From NCBI RefSeq assembly GCF_000744815.1, contig NZ_JQMQ01000005.1, forward strand, positions 1,806,055 to 1,870,054: 64,000 nt of DNA, written 5' to 3'. The stretch is from Phaeacidiphilus oryzae TH49. GTDB lineage: Bacteria > Actinomycetota > Actinomycetes > Streptomycetales > Streptomycetaceae. The position numbers and the translations under genes were made by a program. The notes below the pieces were generated by a model, which saw only the letters and a program-made list of their open reading frames with translations, was not told where the DNA came from and did not search any database. Positions 37,968 through 48,396 of this stretch are shown here, in pieces; position 1 is the stretch's first letter; each line of letters starts with the position of its first letter.

Positions 37968-39529
37968 CCGACCCCGAAGCCGTAGCCGAGGCCGCCGCCC
38001 GCGGCCCGGCGCCGGCGAACCCGCTGCGGGATCCGGCCGACCGGCGGCTGCCCAGGATCGCCGGCCCCTCCGGCCTGGTGATCTTCGGCGTCACCGGCGA
38101 CCTGTCCCGCAAGAAGCTGATGCCGGCGGTCTACGACCTGGCGAACCGGGGGCTGCTGCCCCCGGGCTTCTCGCTGATCGGCTTCGCCCGCCGGGACTGG
38201 GAGAACGAGGACTTCGCCCAGGTCGTCCACGACGCCGTCAAGGAGCACGCCCGCACGCCCTTCCGCGAGGAGGTCTGGCAGCAGCTCTCCAAGGGGATGC
38301 GCTTCATCCAGGGCGAGTTCGACGACGACGAGGCCTTCGACAAGCTCCGCTCCACCATCGAGGAGCTGGACAAGGAGCAGGGCACCGGCGGGAACTTCGC
38401 CTTCTACCTCTCCGTCCCGCCGAAGTTCTTCCCCAAGGTCGTCGAGCAGCTCAAGGCGCACGGTCTGACCGACCCGCCGAAGGGCTCCTGGCGCCGGGCC
38501 GTGATCGAGAAGCCGTTCGGCCACGACCTCAAGTCGGCCCAGGAGCTGAACGAGGTCGTCCACTCGGCCTTCCCCAAGGACGAGGTCTTCCGGATCGACC
38601 ACTACCTGGGCAAGGAGACGGTCCAGAACATCCTGGCGCTGCGCTTCGCCAACCAGATGTTCGAGCCGATCTGGAACCGGTCGTTCGTCGACCACGTGCA
38701 GATCACCATGGCCGAGGACATCGGCATCGGCGGCCGGGCCGGCTACTACGACGGCATCGGCGCGGCCCGCGACGTCATCCAGAACCACCTGCTCCAGCTA
38801 CTGGCGCTGACCGCGATGGAGGAGCCCGCCTCCTTCCACCCCAAGGCGCTGGTGGCGGAGAAGCTGAAGGTGCTCACGGCCATCGAGATCCCGGACGACC
38901 TGGGCAAGTCGACCGTGCGCGGCCAGTACACCCACGGCTGGCAGGGCGGCGAGGAGGTTCCGGGCTATCTGGAGGAGGAGGGCATCGACCCCCACTCCAG
39001 CACGGACACCTACGCGGCCATCAAGCTGCAGATCAACAACCGCCGCTGGGCGGGGGTGCCGTTCTACCTCCGTACCGGCAAGCGGCTGGGACGCCGGGTC
39101 ACCGAGATCGCGGTGGTCTTCGAGCGCGCCCCGTACCTGCCGTTCGACTCCAACGCCACCGAGGAGCTCGGGCAGAACGCCCTGGTCATCCGCGTCCAGC
39201 CGGACGAGGGGATGACCGTGCGGTTCGGCTCCAAGGTGCCCGGCACCTCGATGGAGGTCCGGGACGTGACGATGGACTTCGCCTACGGCGAGTCCTTCAC
39301 CGAGTCGAGCCCCGAGGCCTACGAGCGGCTGATCCTGGACGTGCTGCTGGGCGACGCCAACCTCTTCCCCCGCTACCAGGAGGTCGAGGAGTCCTGGCGG
39401 ATCCTGGACCCGATCGAGTCGTACTGGGACAGCCACGGCAAGCCCGCCCAGTACCTCTCCGGGACCTGGGGTCCGCCCGAGGCGGACGAGATGCTCGCAC
39501 GAGACGGACGGAGCTGGCGCCGGCCATGA
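37964..39529 (+). CDS. zwf: Glucose-6-phosphate 1-dehydrogenase
   Basis: A 521-residue enzyme making 6-phosphogluconolactone and NADPH. The cofactor motif is [12 protein letters not shown] and the active-site segment is [23 protein letters not shown] and YTHGWQGG are further family marks. The GTG at 37964 shares GTGA with the tal stop; the longer frame upstream lies in tal. It ends with an ATGA overlap to opcA. Confidence 0.96.
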   Translation: MTDPEAVAEAAARGPAPANPLRDPADRRLPRIAGPSGLVIFGVTGDLSRKKLMPAVYDLANRGLLPPGFSLIGFARRDWENEDFAQVVHDAVKEHARTPFREEVWQQLSKGMRFIQGEFDDDEAFDKLRSTIEELDKEQGTGGNFAFYLSVPPKFFPKVVEQLKAHGLTDPPKGSWRRAVIEKPFGHDLKSAQELNEVVHSAFPKDEVFRIDHYLGKETVQNILALRFANQMFEPIWNRSFVDHVQITMAEDIGIGGRAGYYDGIGAARDVIQNHLLQLLALTAMEEPASFHPKALVAEKLKVLTAIEIPDDLGKSTVRGQYTHGWQGGEEVPGYLEEEGIDPHSSTDTYAAIKLQINNRRWAGVPFYLRTGKRLGRRVTEIAVVFERAPYLPFDSNATEELGQNALVIRVQPDEGMTVRFGSKVPGTSMEVRDVTMDFAYGESFTESSPEAYERLILDVLLGDANLFPRYQEVEESWRILDPIESYWDSHGKPAQYLSGTWGPPEADEMLARDGRSWRRP

Positions 39530-40563
39530 AGATCGATCTCACGGACACCACCTCCAGCAAGATCAACGCCTCGCTGGTCAACGGACGCCGGGCGATCGGC
39601 ACCCCGACCGTCGGCATGGTGCTCACCCTCGTCATCGTCACCGACGAGGGCGGCGCCTACGACGCCCTCAAGGCGGCGGGCAACGCCTCCCGCGAGCACC
39701 CCTCGCGGATCCTGGCGGTCATCCGCCGCCCCGGCCGCTCGCCGCGGGCCAGGGCCGAGGCCCGGCTGGACGCCGAGGTCCGCCTCGGCTCCGACGCCGG
39801 CACCGGCGAGACCGTCGTCCTCCGGCTGCACGGCGAGCTCGCCGACCACGCCCAGTCGGTGGTGCTGCCGCTGCTGCTGCCGGACGCCCCGGTCGTCGTC
39901 TGGTGGCCGGAGAACGCTCCGGCCAACCCGGCCAAGGACCCCCTGGGCGCCCTGGCCCAGCGCCGGATCACCGATGCGGCGACCGCCGAGGACCCGGCGG
40001 ACCAGCTGACCCGGCTGGCCGACGCGTACGCCCCCGGCGACACCGACCTGGCCTGGACCCGGATCACCCCGTGGCGCTCGATGCTCGCCGCGGCCCTGGA
40101 CCAGCGCCCGGGCACCAAGGTCACCGGGGCGGTGGTGGAGGGCGAGTCCTACAACCCCTCCGCCGAGCTGCTCGCCCTCTGGCTGGCCTCCCGGCTCGAC
40201 ATCCCGGTCGAGCGGGTGGTCTCGGAGGGTCCCGGCCTGACCGACGTCAAGCTCCGCACCCCGGACGGGGAGATCGGGCTCGACCGCGGCGACGGGCTGC
40301 TGGCCCGGCTCGCGATGCCCGGCCAGCCGGACCGGCAGGTCGCGCTGAAGCGCCGGGACACCTCGGAGCTGATCACCGAGGAGCTGCGCCGCCTCGACCC
40401 GGACGACATCTACGCCGCGGCGGTCCGCTACGGCGTGCACAAGTTGCACAAGGTGTCGCCCACCGAGGAGCACGTCGACCCGGTGACCCCGCCCGAGAAG
40501 GCCCCCGCGGCCAAGCCGGCCAAGAAGGCGGCCTCCCCGCGGGCGAAGGGCAGCGCCAAGTGA
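39526..40563 (+). CDS. opcA: Glucose-6-phosphate dehydrogenase assembly protein OpcA
   Basis: A 345-residue protein of the OpcA family, which promotes assembly or redox control of the dehydrogenase encoded just upstream. MVLTLVIVTDEGGAYDAL near residue 28 and VVWWPENAPANPAKDPLG near 125 are typical. The C-terminus is a Lys/Ala-rich tail (about 25 residues). It is coupled to zwf (ATGA) and to pgl (GTGA). Confidence 0.95.
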   Translation: MKIDLTDTTSSKINASLVNGRRAIGTPTVGMVLTLVIVTDEGGAYDALKAAGNASREHPSRILAVIRRPGRSPRARAEARLDAEVRLGSDAGTGETVVLRLHGELADHAQSVVLPLLLPDAPVVVWWPENAPANPAKDPLGALAQRRITDAATAEDPADQLTRLADAYAPGDTDLAWTRITPWRSMLAAALDQRPGTKVTGAVVEGESYNPSAELLALWLASRLDIPVERVVSEGPGLTDVKLRTPDGEIGLDRGDGLLARLAMPGQPDRQVALKRRDTSELITEELRRLDPDDIYAAAVRYGVHKLHKVSPTEEHVDPVTPPEKAPAAKPAKKAASPRAKGSAK

Positions 40564-41342
40564 CGACGCCGCAGCTCGTCGTCCACCGCGACAAGGAGCT
40601 GATGGCCGAGGCCGCCGCGGCCCGGCTGATCACCCGGATCGTGGACGCCCAGTCCGCCCGCGGCACCGCCTCGGTGGTGCTGACGGGCGGGCGGAACGGC
40701 AACGCTCTGCTCGCCGCGATCGGCGCCTCCCCGGCGCGGGACGCGATCGACTGGTCGCGTCTCGACCTGTGGTGGGGCGACGAGCGATACCTCCCGCAGG
40801 GCCACCCGGACCGCAACGCCACCCAGGCCGGCGAGGAGCTGCTGGACCGGGTGCCGGTGGATCCGGCGCGGGTGCACGAGATGCCGTCCTCGGACGGCGC
40901 CGACGGCGAGAACGTGGAGGCCGCGGCGGCGCGGTACGCGGCGGAGCTGGCCAGGGCGGCGCGCCCGGACGACCACGCGGGGGTGCCGTCCTTCGACGTG
41001 TGCCTCCTCGGGGTCGGCCCGGACACCCATGTCGCCTCCCTCTTCCCGGAGCATCCGGGGGTACGGGAGACCGAGCGCACGGTGGTCGGGGTGCGCGGGG
41101 CTCCCAAGCCCCCGCCGGTCCGGGTCTCGCTGACCCTGCCGGCGATCCGGGCCGCCAAGGAGGTCTGGCTCCTCGCCGCCGGCGAGGACAAGGCCGAGGC
41201 GGTCGCCCTCGCGCTCTCCGGCCCCGGTGAGATCCAGGCGCCCGCCTCCGGGGCCACGGGCCGCGCCCGGACCCTCTGGCTCCTGGACCGCGCGGCAGCC
41301 GCCAAGCTGCCGTCGGACCTCTACCCCCCGGCGTCGGCGTAG
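40560..41342 (+). CDS. pgl: 6-phosphogluconolactonase
   Basis: A 260-residue DevB-type lactonase hydrolysing the product of Zwf. LTGGRNGNALLAAI at about residue 40, DLWWGDERYLP near 70 and LLGVGPDTHVASLFPEHP near 145 are family motifs. The GTG at 40560 overlaps the opcA stop. It is the last gene of the operon. Confidence 0.95.
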   Translation: MTTPQLVVHRDKELMAEAAAARLITRIVDAQSARGTASVVLTGGRNGNALLAAIGASPARDAIDWSRLDLWWGDERYLPQGHPDRNATQAGEELLDRVPVDPARVHEMPSSDGADGENVEAAAARYAAELARAARPDDHAGVPSFDVCLLGVGPDTHVASLFPEHPGVRETERTVVGVRGAPKPPPVRVSLTLPAIRAAKEVWLLAAGEDKAEAVALALSGPGEIQAPASGATGRARTLWLLDRAAAAKLPSDLYPPASA

Positions 41343-41359
41343 GCAGCCCCACGCCCCTT

Positions 41360-41404
41360 GCGCCCCCTGGCGTGCCGCGCCCCCGGCGCGCGGTCAGGGG
41401 GCGC
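41360..41404. terminator. Bidirectional terminator between pgl and the tetR gene
   Basis: GCGCCCCCTG (41360-41369) pairs with CAGGGGGCGC (41395-41404), with a further inner GC stem in the loop. The flanking genes are convergent. Confidence 0.75.
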
Positions 41405-41406
41405 GC

Positions 41407-42018
41407 CTACGCCTCCCGCGGGGTCAGGCCCTCCAGGACCATCGTCAGGTAGCGGGAGGCCAGCTCGTCGGCGGTCAGGCGGCCGCCCGGGCGGTACCAG
41501 GAGGCCGCCACCCACACCGTGTCGCGCAGGAACCGGTAGGCCAGCCGCACGTCGAGGTCCGCCCGGAAGGCCCCGGTCGCGACCCCCCGCCGCAGCGTCT
41601 CCAGCCACGCCGACTCGAAGCGCTCCTGGGACTCGTTCAGGTACTTGAAGCGCGGCTCGCTCGCCAGCCCCCGCTCCCGCTGGTAGATGGCCACCGCGTG
41701 GCCGTGCCGGTCGATCTGCCGGACGGACTCCCGGACCAGCTCCTCCACCGTCTCCCGCGGCCCGAGACCGGCGTCCAGGACGGCCTGGTACGCCTCCCAG
41801 AGCTCGGTCAGGAAGCCGGACAGTATCTCGTCGACCATCGACTCCTTGGAGTCGAAGTGGTAGTACAGGCTGCCCGCGAGCATCCCGGCGGCGTCCGCGA
41901 TCTCCCGCACGGTGGTGGCGTGGTAACCCTGCCGGGCGAAGACCTCGGCGGCCGTGGCCAGGATCTCCTCCCGCCGCCCGGCGGGCGCGGTCCTGCTGGA
42001 CGTTCTCTTGGTCGGCAC
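41407..42018 (-). CDS. TetR family transcriptional regulator
   Basis: A 203-residue regulator. The helix-turn-helix spans residues 17-62 (GYHATTVREIADAAG, then LAGSLYYHFDSKESM). The C-terminal half resembles the KstR2-like TetR group of actinobacteria that controls lipid or steroid-acid use; this assignment is weak. The GTG at 42018 (VPTKRTSS) is preferred over the longer frame to 42096. It lies next to pgl, where other Streptomyces carry pgi as far as I recall. Confidence 0.88.
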   Translation of the reverse strand: MPTKRTSSRTAPAGRREEILATAAEVFARQGYHATTVREIADAAGMLAGSLYYHFDSKESMVDEILSGFLTELWEAYQAVLDAGLGPRETVEELVRESVRQIDRHGHAVAIYQRERGLASEPRFKYLNESQERFESAWLETLRRGVATGAFRADLDVRLAYRFLRDTVWVAASWYRPGGRLTADELASRYLTMVLEGLTPREA

Positions 42019-42117
42019 CAGGCCATTCTGGCGTATCGCCGGGAGCGGCACGGGAGCGGTGCCCCGCCACGGGCACCGCTCCCGACCGGGACGCACCGAG
42101 CCGCGCCCGGCCGCCCG

Positions 42118-42714
42118 TCAGACCTTCGGCACACCGCCGACCGAGGCCACCGTCGCGGTCAGCAGCGCGACCGTGTCGGTGGCGAGCTTGGTCAGCGCCG
42201 CCGCGATCTTGGTCAGGTCTCCCGAGGTCAGCGCGGTACCCAGGGCCTTGGCGTCGGCGGCGACCTTCGCCGCGGCGTCCTTGAGGCTGCCGGCGGCGGG
42301 CAGCGCGGGCGCTCCCGGCACGGACGGCGGGCTGACCGGCAGCGGCACCGGCAGATCCCGGTGGCCGGCCGTCGCGGCGGTGGCCACCGGCACCTTGGCG
42401 GCCTTGACGGGCGCGCCGACCTTGGCCACCGCGTCGGTGACCGCCTTGACGGCCGCGGTGACCGCGCCGGCGCTGGGCTTGGGGGCGCCCGACTTGGCCA
42501 TGGCGGCCAGCTTCCCGACGGCGCTCAGCACGTCGCCGGTCTGACCGGCGGTGGCGAGGACGCTGGAGGGGTCGGGAGCCGCGAGACGGGTGGCGGTGGG
42601 GTGGTGACCGGCGGGCGGGGCCGCCAGAGCGGAGGAGGCTGCGATCGTGCCCGAGGCGACTACTCCGGTGAGGGCGACCCCGGTGACGGCCGCGACGATC
42701 CGCTTGTTGCGCAT
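42118..42714 (-). CDS. Secreted Ala-rich hypothetical protein
   Basis: A 198-residue protein with a clear signal peptide (MRNKR, then a hydrophobic core to about residue 28, and a likely cut after ALA at 31). The mature part is rich in Ala, Val, Lys and Pro with helical repeats such as AVTAAVKAVTDAVAKV and AAALTKLATDTVALL, separated by a Pro-rich bridge (PVPLPVSPPSVPGAP). It lacks Cys after the signal. The function is unknown. The gene is alone, between tetR and rbpA, and nothing else is seen in the 220 bases upstream apart from promoter room. Confidence 0.8.
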   Translation of the reverse strand: MRNKRIVAAVTGVALTGVVASGTIAASSALAAPPAGHHPTATRLAAPDPSSVLATAGQTGDVLSAVGKLAAMAKSGAPKPSAGAVTAAVKAVTDAVAKVGAPVKAAKVPVATAATAGHRDLPVPLPVSPPSVPGAPALPAAGSLKDAAAKVAADAKALGTALTSGDLTKIAAALTKLATDTVALLTATVASVGGVPKV

Positions 42715-42937
42715 GAGTGGTGAACCTTTGCAGTGAGAGGGCTACTTCGGCCACGAACCACACTCGCCCCGGTCAACACACTGTGCAACAGAACTACTCC
42801 ATAGGGTGACATCCCGTCAGCGACGAAAAGCCGGTGCCCGGGGACCTTGGTGAGGGGAAGCCCCGGCGACACCGGCCGTCGCGAAGAGACGGGTTGAAGG
42901 CCCGTCAGCTTCTGTGCCCTGCTTTTCCGAACACCGC

Positions 42938-43273
42938 TCAGATCTCGCCGCGGAGCTTGGCCAGCGCCTCGGCGAGGATCGCCTCCCCGTCGGCGTCGCT
43001 GCGCCGCTCGCGGACGTAGGCGAGATGGGTCTTGTAAGGCTCGGTGCGCGGCGGCGCCGGCGGGTTGTCCTCGTCCTGCCCGGCCGGGAAGCCGCAGCGC
43101 GGGCAGTCCCAGGTCTCCGGGATCTGCGCGTCGGAGGCGAAGCTCGGGCGCGTCTCGTGTCCGTTGGCGCACCAGAAGGAGACCCGGAGGCGGGGGGCGG
43201 ATTCGCCGCGTTCGGCCTCCCCCATCGGACCGGCCCCGACCCTGCTGCCACGGATGGCGTTGCCACTTGCCAC
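42938..43273 (-). CDS. rbpA: RbpA-family RNA polymerase-binding protein
   Basis: A 111-residue protein. It has the RbpA architecture: a basic N-terminal part (GNAIRGSRVGAG), a zinc-type core with C35-x3-H39 (CANGH) and C57-x2-C60 (CPRC), and the C-terminal sigma-binding helix region TEPYKTHLAYVRERRSDADGEAILAEAL. RbpA binds RNA polymerase and principal sigma factors. The sequence is divergent from the classical stress-induced RbpA as I remember it, so it may be a second paralogue. The GTG at 43273 follows AGGGAG. Confidence 0.82.
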   Translation of the reverse strand: MASGNAIRGSRVGAGPMGEAERGESAPRLRVSFWCANGHETRPSFASDAQIPETWDCPRCGFPAGQDEDNPPAPPRTEPYKTHLAYVRERRSDADGEAILAEALAKLRGEI

Positions 43274-43469
43274 GGTCTGACTCCCTGCGTGATGGTGCAT
43301 TGCGATCGTCACCGGGGAGCTTGCGTGTGCTGTGGGTTTCCCCCCGGCGTCCCGTCGCCCCCTTCCCGCACGCGGGCCCCCCATGGGCTCCCGCCTGAGG
43401 TGGGGGCGCCCATCGGAGGAGACGGAGTCGTCCCAGTGTACGGATGGCATAAAAGACCGCCAGTCCTGC

Positions 43470-43510
43470 CGCCCGCACACGGAACCGCCCTCATGATAGG
43501 CGTGCGGGCG
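43470..43510 (-). terminator. Hairpin after secG
   Basis: CGCCCGCAC (43470-43478) pairs with GTGCGGGCG (43502-43510). Confidence 0.5.
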
Positions 43511-43521
43511 ACGCCCCGTCA

Positions 43522-43564
43522 GTTCCCCTGTGACGCAAGGGAATTGAGTCGCCGAACGGGGAAC
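43522..43564 (-). terminator. Hairpin directly after secG
   Basis: GTTCCCC (43522-43528) pairs with GGGGAAC (43558-43564) just beyond the secG stop. Together with the next hairpin it probably ends the glycolytic transcript. Confidence 0.5.
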
Positions 43565-43581
43565 TCGTGAGCGCCCGGCGA

Positions 43582-43818
43582 TCAGCCGTTCGACTTCAGC
43601 AGAAGCCCCAGCACCACGACGCAGGCGAACCAGAGGACGCCCAGCACGATGGTGATGCGGTCCAGGTTCCGCTCGGCCACCGAGGAACCGCCCACCGAGG
43701 AGGCCATACCGCCGCCGAACATGTCGGAGAGGCCGCCGCCCTTGCCCTTGTGCAGCAGGACGAGCATCGCCATAAGGACGCTGAGGACGATCAACGCGAT
43801 CGAGAAGCCGAGGATCAC
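43582..43818 (-). CDS. secG: Preprotein translocase subunit SecG
   Basis: A 78-residue protein with two transmembrane helices (residues 2-22 and 56-74) around the conserved LLHKGKGGGLSDMFGGG loop. SecG is part of the SecYEG channel. It lies after tpiA, the usual order in actinobacteria, but a hairpin separates the two. Confidence 0.95.
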   Translation of the reverse strand: MILGFSIALIVLSVLMAMLVLLHKGKGGGLSDMFGGGMASSVGGSSVAERNLDRITIVLGVLWFACVVVLGLLLKSNG

Positions 43819-43904
43819 GGCGGGACCAACTCTCTCGTTCCGGATTGCGAGGACCCGGGATCACTGCCGGGCCGGGGTTTGCGTTCGCGCCCACGATAAG
43901 CGCT

Positions 43905-43937
43905 GGAGGGGCCGGGCCGCACCGACCCCGCCCCTCC
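43905..43937 (-). terminator. Hairpin between tpiA and secG
   Basis: GGAGGGGC (43905-43912) pairs with GCCCCTCC (43930-43937), 16 bases after the tpiA stop. It may end or weaken transcription into secG. Confidence 0.6.
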
Positions 43938-43952
43938 TTCCACAACGACCGG

Positions 43953-44762
43953 TCAGCCTACCTGCTGATCCCGGTAGCGCACGATCTTCACGAACTCCTC
44001 GGGGTCCAGCGAGGCCCCGCCCACCAGCGCCCCGTCCACGTCCGGCTGGGCCATGATGGAGGCCACGTTCCCGGACTTCACCGAGCCGCCGTAGAGCACC
44101 CGGACCCGGTCCGCGGTCTGCGGGCTGTACAGCTCGGCCAGCCGGCGGCGGATCGCCCCGCAGACCTCCTGGGCGTCCTCCGGGGTGGCCACCTCACCGG
44201 TGCCGATCGCCCAGACCGGCTCGTAGGCGATGACCAGGGACTCCACCTGCTCGGCCGGGACGCCCGCCAGGGCGCCGTCCACCTGGGCCAGGGTGAAGGC
44301 GACATGTCCGCCGGACTTCCGGATCTCCAGGCCCTCGCCGACGCAGAGCAGCGGCACGATGCCGTTCCGGTAGGCGGCCTTGACCTTCTCGTTGCAGGTG
44401 GTCTCGTTCTCGCCGTGGTACTGCCGCCGCTCGGAGTGGCCGACCAGCGCGTACGCGCACTTGAACTTGGAGAGCATCGGCCCGGAGATCTCGCCGGTGT
44501 AGGCGCCGGAGTCGTGCGCGGACACGTCCTGCGCGCCGTACCTGATCTTCAGGCGGTCGCCGTCCACCAGCGTCTGCACCGAGCGAAGGTCGGTGAACGG
44601 GGGCAGAACCGCGACCTCGACCTGCTCGAAGTCCTTGTCGTGCAGCGCGAAGGCGAGCTTCTGTACGTGGGCGATGGCCTCGAGGTGGTTGAGGTTCATC
44701 TTCCAGTTGCCCGCCATCAGCGGGGTGCGCGCGGTCACGTGGTTTTCGCTGCTGTCGCTCAT
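43953..44762 (-). CDS. tpiA: Triosephosphate isomerase
   Basis: A 269-residue enzyme interconverting dihydroxyacetone phosphate and glyceraldehyde-3-phosphate. MAGNWKMN carries the catalytic Lys, LVGHSERRQ the His, and [11 protein letters not shown] the Glu. It starts nine bases after pgk. Confidence 0.97.
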   Translation of the reverse strand: MSDSSENHVTARTPLMAGNWKMNLNHLEAIAHVQKLAFALHDKDFEQVEVAVLPPFTDLRSVQTLVDGDRLKIRYGAQDVSAHDSGAYTGEISGPMLSKFKCAYALVGHSERRQYHGENETTCNEKVKAAYRNGIVPLLCVGEGLEIRKSGGHVAFTLAQVDGALAGVPAEQVESLVIAYEPVWAIGTGEVATPEDAQEVCGAIRRRLAELYSPQTADRVRVLYGGSVKSGNVASIMAQPDVDGALVGGASLDPEEFVKIVRYRDQQVG

Positions 44763-44771
44763 AAAGCTCTT

Positions 44772-46001
44772 TCAGTCCTCCAGTGCGGCAAGGCCCGGGA
44801 GGGTCTTGCCCTCCAGGTACTCCAGGCTGGCGCCGCCGCCGGTCGAGATGTGCCCGAACTTCTTCTCGTCGAAGCCCAGGGTGCGGACGGCCGCGGCGGA
44901 GTCGCCGCCGCCGACCACGGTGAAACCGGGGCAGGCGGTCAGGGCCTCGGCCACCGCCTTGGTGCCCGCGGCGAACTGCGGGTGCTCGAAGACGCCCATC
45001 GGCCCGTTCCAGAAGACGGTCGCCGCGTCCGAGATCTTCGAGGCGAAGAGCCGCTGCGACTCCGGGCCGATGTCCAGGCCCTCCCGGTCCGCCGGGATGG
45101 CGTCCGCGGCGACGGTGGCGTAGTCCGCGACCGGGGCCTTGGTCTTCAGGTCCGGGAAGTTCGCGGAGATCGCGACGTCGACGGGGAGGACGAACTCCAC
45201 GCCGAGCTCCTCGGCCCGCTTCAGATAGCCCTGGACGACCGGGATCTGGTCCTTCTCCAGCAGCGACTTGCCGACCTCGCAGCCCTTGGCGGCGAGGAAG
45301 GTGTAGGCCATGCCGCCGCCGATGACCAGCCGGTCGGCCTTGCCCAGCAGGTGGTCGATGACGCCCAGCTTGTCCGAGACCTTGGCCCCGCCGAGGACGA
45401 CCACGTACGGCCGGTCCGGGCTCTCGGTCAGCCGCTTGAGGACCGAGACCTCGGTCTGGATCAGGTCGCCGGCCCCGTGCGGCAGCCGCTTCGGCAGGTC
45501 GAAGACGGAGGCGTGCTTGCGGTGCACCGCGCCGAAGCCGTCACCCACGTACAGGTCGGCGAGCTCGGCCAGCTGGTCCGCGAAGGCCCCGCGCTCGGCG
45601 TCGTCCTTGCTCGTCTCGCCCGGGTTGAAGCGGAGGTTCTCGAGCAGCACGACCTGGCCGTCGCGGGCCTCGCCCACCGCCGCGCGGGCGCTGCTGCCGA
45701 CGGTGTCCCCGGCGAACACCACGTCGCGGCCGAGGATCTCGCCCAGCCGGGCGGCCACCGGGCCGAGGGAGAACTTCGGGTCGGGCGCGCCCTTGGGACG
45801 GCCGAGGTGCGAGGCGACCACCACGCGGGCGCCGGCCTCCGCGAGCTTGGCGATGGTCGGGGCGACGGCGCGGATCCGGCCGTCGTCGGTGATCACCGTC
45901 CCGTCCTCGGTGGCGGCCATCGGGACGTTGAGGTCGGCGCGGACGAAGACCCGCTTGCCGGACACACCGGGGTCGGCGAGGAGCTCTTCGATCGTCTTCA
46001 T
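44772..46001 (-). CDS. pgk: Phosphoglycerate kinase
   Basis: A 409-residue enzyme making ATP from 1,3-bisphosphoglycerate. [12 protein letters not shown] lies near the start, ASHLGRPKG follows, and [35 protein letters not shown] is at the C-terminus. The ATG at 46001 with TGGAGAG upstream gives the normal N-terminus (MKTIEELL); the frame is open to 46034. A long palindrome lies between it and gap. Confidence 0.96.
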   Translation of the reverse strand: MKTIEELLADPGVSGKRVFVRADLNVPMAATEDGTVITDDGRIRAVAPTIAKLAEAGARVVVASHLGRPKGAPDPKFSLGPVAARLGEILGRDVVFAGDTVGSSARAAVGEARDGQVVLLENLRFNPGETSKDDAERGAFADQLAELADLYVGDGFGAVHRKHASVFDLPKRLPHGAGDLIQTEVSVLKRLTESPDRPYVVVLGGAKVSDKLGVIDHLLGKADRLVIGGGMAYTFLAAKGCEVGKSLLEKDQIPVVQGYLKRAEELGVEFVLPVDVAISANFPDLKTKAPVADYATVAADAIPADREGLDIGPESQRLFASKISDAATVFWNGPMGVFEHPQFAAGTKAVAEALTACPGFTVVGGGDSAAAVRTLGFDEKKFGHISTGGGASLEYLEGKTLPGLAALED

Positions 46002-46040
46002 CGGACTCTCCAGATCGGATGTGGGTACTGCCACGCGCGG

Positions 46041-46074
46041 GAGAGGGACAGGACCCGCGGGTCCTGTCCCTCTC
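46041..46074 (-). terminator. Perfect 34-base palindrome between gap and pgk
   Basis: All 34 bases form an inverted repeat without loop, centred on CCCGCGGG. In RNA it folds to a stem of about 15 pairs directly after gap. It is likely a partial terminator or processing site that sets gap and pgk to different levels. Confidence 0.75.
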
Positions 46075-46107
46075 GCAGGTTCAGCTCAGAAGCTGTCGGA
46101 CAGCCTG

Positions 46108-47187
<1,080 letters not shown>

Positions 47188-47199
47188 CTACCTCGGCAG

Positions 47200-47215
47200 T
47201 GTGCCCCCGGGCACA
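47200..47215. promoter_or_regulatory. Palindrome in the gap promoter
   Basis: TGTGCCC-CC-GGGCACA, a 16-base dyad, lies about 90 bases before the gap start and just upstream of TAGGGT (minus strand), a possible -10 box. It overlaps the -35 region and may be a repressor site. Confidence 0.45.
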
Positions 47216-47245
47216 TTGACTCCGCCGGGCGAGCCATGCTTACCG

Positions 47246-47410
47246 CGCCGTAGGCGCGCATAAGGGGCGCGGGGAACCGCGCGGCCAGCCTGCTACGGCG
47301 CAGCGCCCGGGAACGGCGACCGGGTTGCAACTCAATCTCCGTTGCCGGGTGCGGCATCGTTGCCTGCTGGGCGCGCGGTTCCCCGCGCCCCTTGTGCGCG
47401 CCTGGCGGCG
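47246..47410. repeat. Long palindromic intergenic element (copy B)
   Basis: Arms 47246-47293 and 47362-47410 pair over nearly their full length. The centre shares GGGTTGCAAC and CCGTTGCCGGGTGCGGC with copy A at 32655-32818. It lies five bases after the whiA stop and probably ends that transcript. Confidence 0.82.
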
Positions 47411-47415
47411 CGGAA

Positions 47416-48396
47416 CTACTGCGCGATCATCTCATCCGTCAGATTCGCCTCGGTGCTGGGGAGGCCCAGCTCGCTCGCCCGCTTGTCCGCCATCGCCAGC
47501 AGGCGCCGGATCCGGCCGGCCACCGCGTCCTTGGTCAGCGGCGGGTCCGCCAGCGAGCCCAGCTCCTCCAGCGAGGCCTGCTTGTGCTCCATCCGCAGCC
47601 GTCCGGCGGCGGCCAGGTGCTCCGGCACCTGGTCGCCCAGGATCTCCAGCGCCCGCGCCACCCGGGCGCCCGCCGCCACCGCCGCCCGCGCCGAGCGGCG
47701 GAGGTTGGCGTCGTCGAAGTTGGCCAGCCGGTTGGCGGTGGCCCGGACCTCGCGCCGCATCCGGCGCTCCTCCCAGGCCAGCACGGACTCGTGGGCGCCG
47801 AGCCGGGTCAGCAGCGCGCCGATCGCGTCGCCGTCCCGGATCACCACCCGGTCGACCCCGCGCACTTCCCGGGCCTTGGCCGGGATGCTCAGCCGGCGGG
47901 CCGCGCCGACCAGGGCGAGCGCCGCCTCGGAGCCGGGGCAGGTGATCTCCAGCGAGGAGGAGCGGCCGGGCTCGGTGAGCGAGCCGTGCGCCAGGAAGGC
48001 CCCGCGCCAGGCCGCCTCGGCGTCGCAGGTCGCGCCGGAGACCACCGCCGGGGGGAGCCCCCGGATCGGCCGTCCGCGGCCGTCCACCAGCCCCGTCTGG
48101 CGGGCCAGCAGGTCGCCGTCCTTCACCACCCGCACCACGTACCGGCTGCCGCGGCGGAGTCCGCCGGGGGCCATCACCACCAGGTCCGAGGAGTGTCCGA
48201 AGATCTCCAGCAGGTCCTTGCGCAGCCGCCGGGCCGCCACTCCCGTGTCCAGCTCGGCCTCGATCACGATCCGGCCGCTCACGATGTGGAGGCCGCCCGC
48301 GAACCGGAGGATCGCGGAGACCTCCGCCTTGCGGCAGCAGGCCCGGGTGACGGGGAGTCGGCTGATCTCGTCCTTCACCGCTGCCGTCATCGCCAT
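47416..48396 (-). CDS. whiA: Sporulation regulator WhiA
   Basis: A 326-residue DNA-binding protein needed for sporulation septation in Streptomyces, with an N-terminal LAGLIDADG-like domain and a C-terminal helix-turn-helix ([19 protein letters not shown] to [21 protein letters not shown]). It starts [15 protein letters not shown]. It overlaps the end of yvcK by 10 bases. Confidence 0.97.
   Translation of the reverse strand: MAMTAAVKDEISRLPVTRACCRKAEVSAILRFAGGLHIVSGRIVIEAELDTGVAARRLRKDLLEIFGHSSDLVVMAPGGLRRGSRYVVRVVKDGDLLARQTGLVDGRGRPIRGLPPAVVSGATCDAEAAWRGAFLAHGSLTEPGRSSSLEITCPGSEAALALVGAARRLSIPAKAREVRGVDRVVIRDGDAIGALLTRLGAHESVLAWEERRMRREVRATANRLANFDDANLRRSARAAVAAGARVARALEILGDQVPEHLAAAGRLRMEHKQASLEELGSLADPPLTKDAVAGRIRRLLAMADKRASELGLPSTEANLTDEMIAQ

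Larger units (their letters stand above)
43274..43581. other. Non-coding region rbpA-secG
   Basis: About 308 bases without a gene. It holds two hairpins that suit the end of the gap-pgk-tpiA-secG transcript and, nearer rbpA, the rbpA promoter, for which TACACT on the minus strand (about 43435-43440) is a possible -10 box. Confidence 0.6.
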
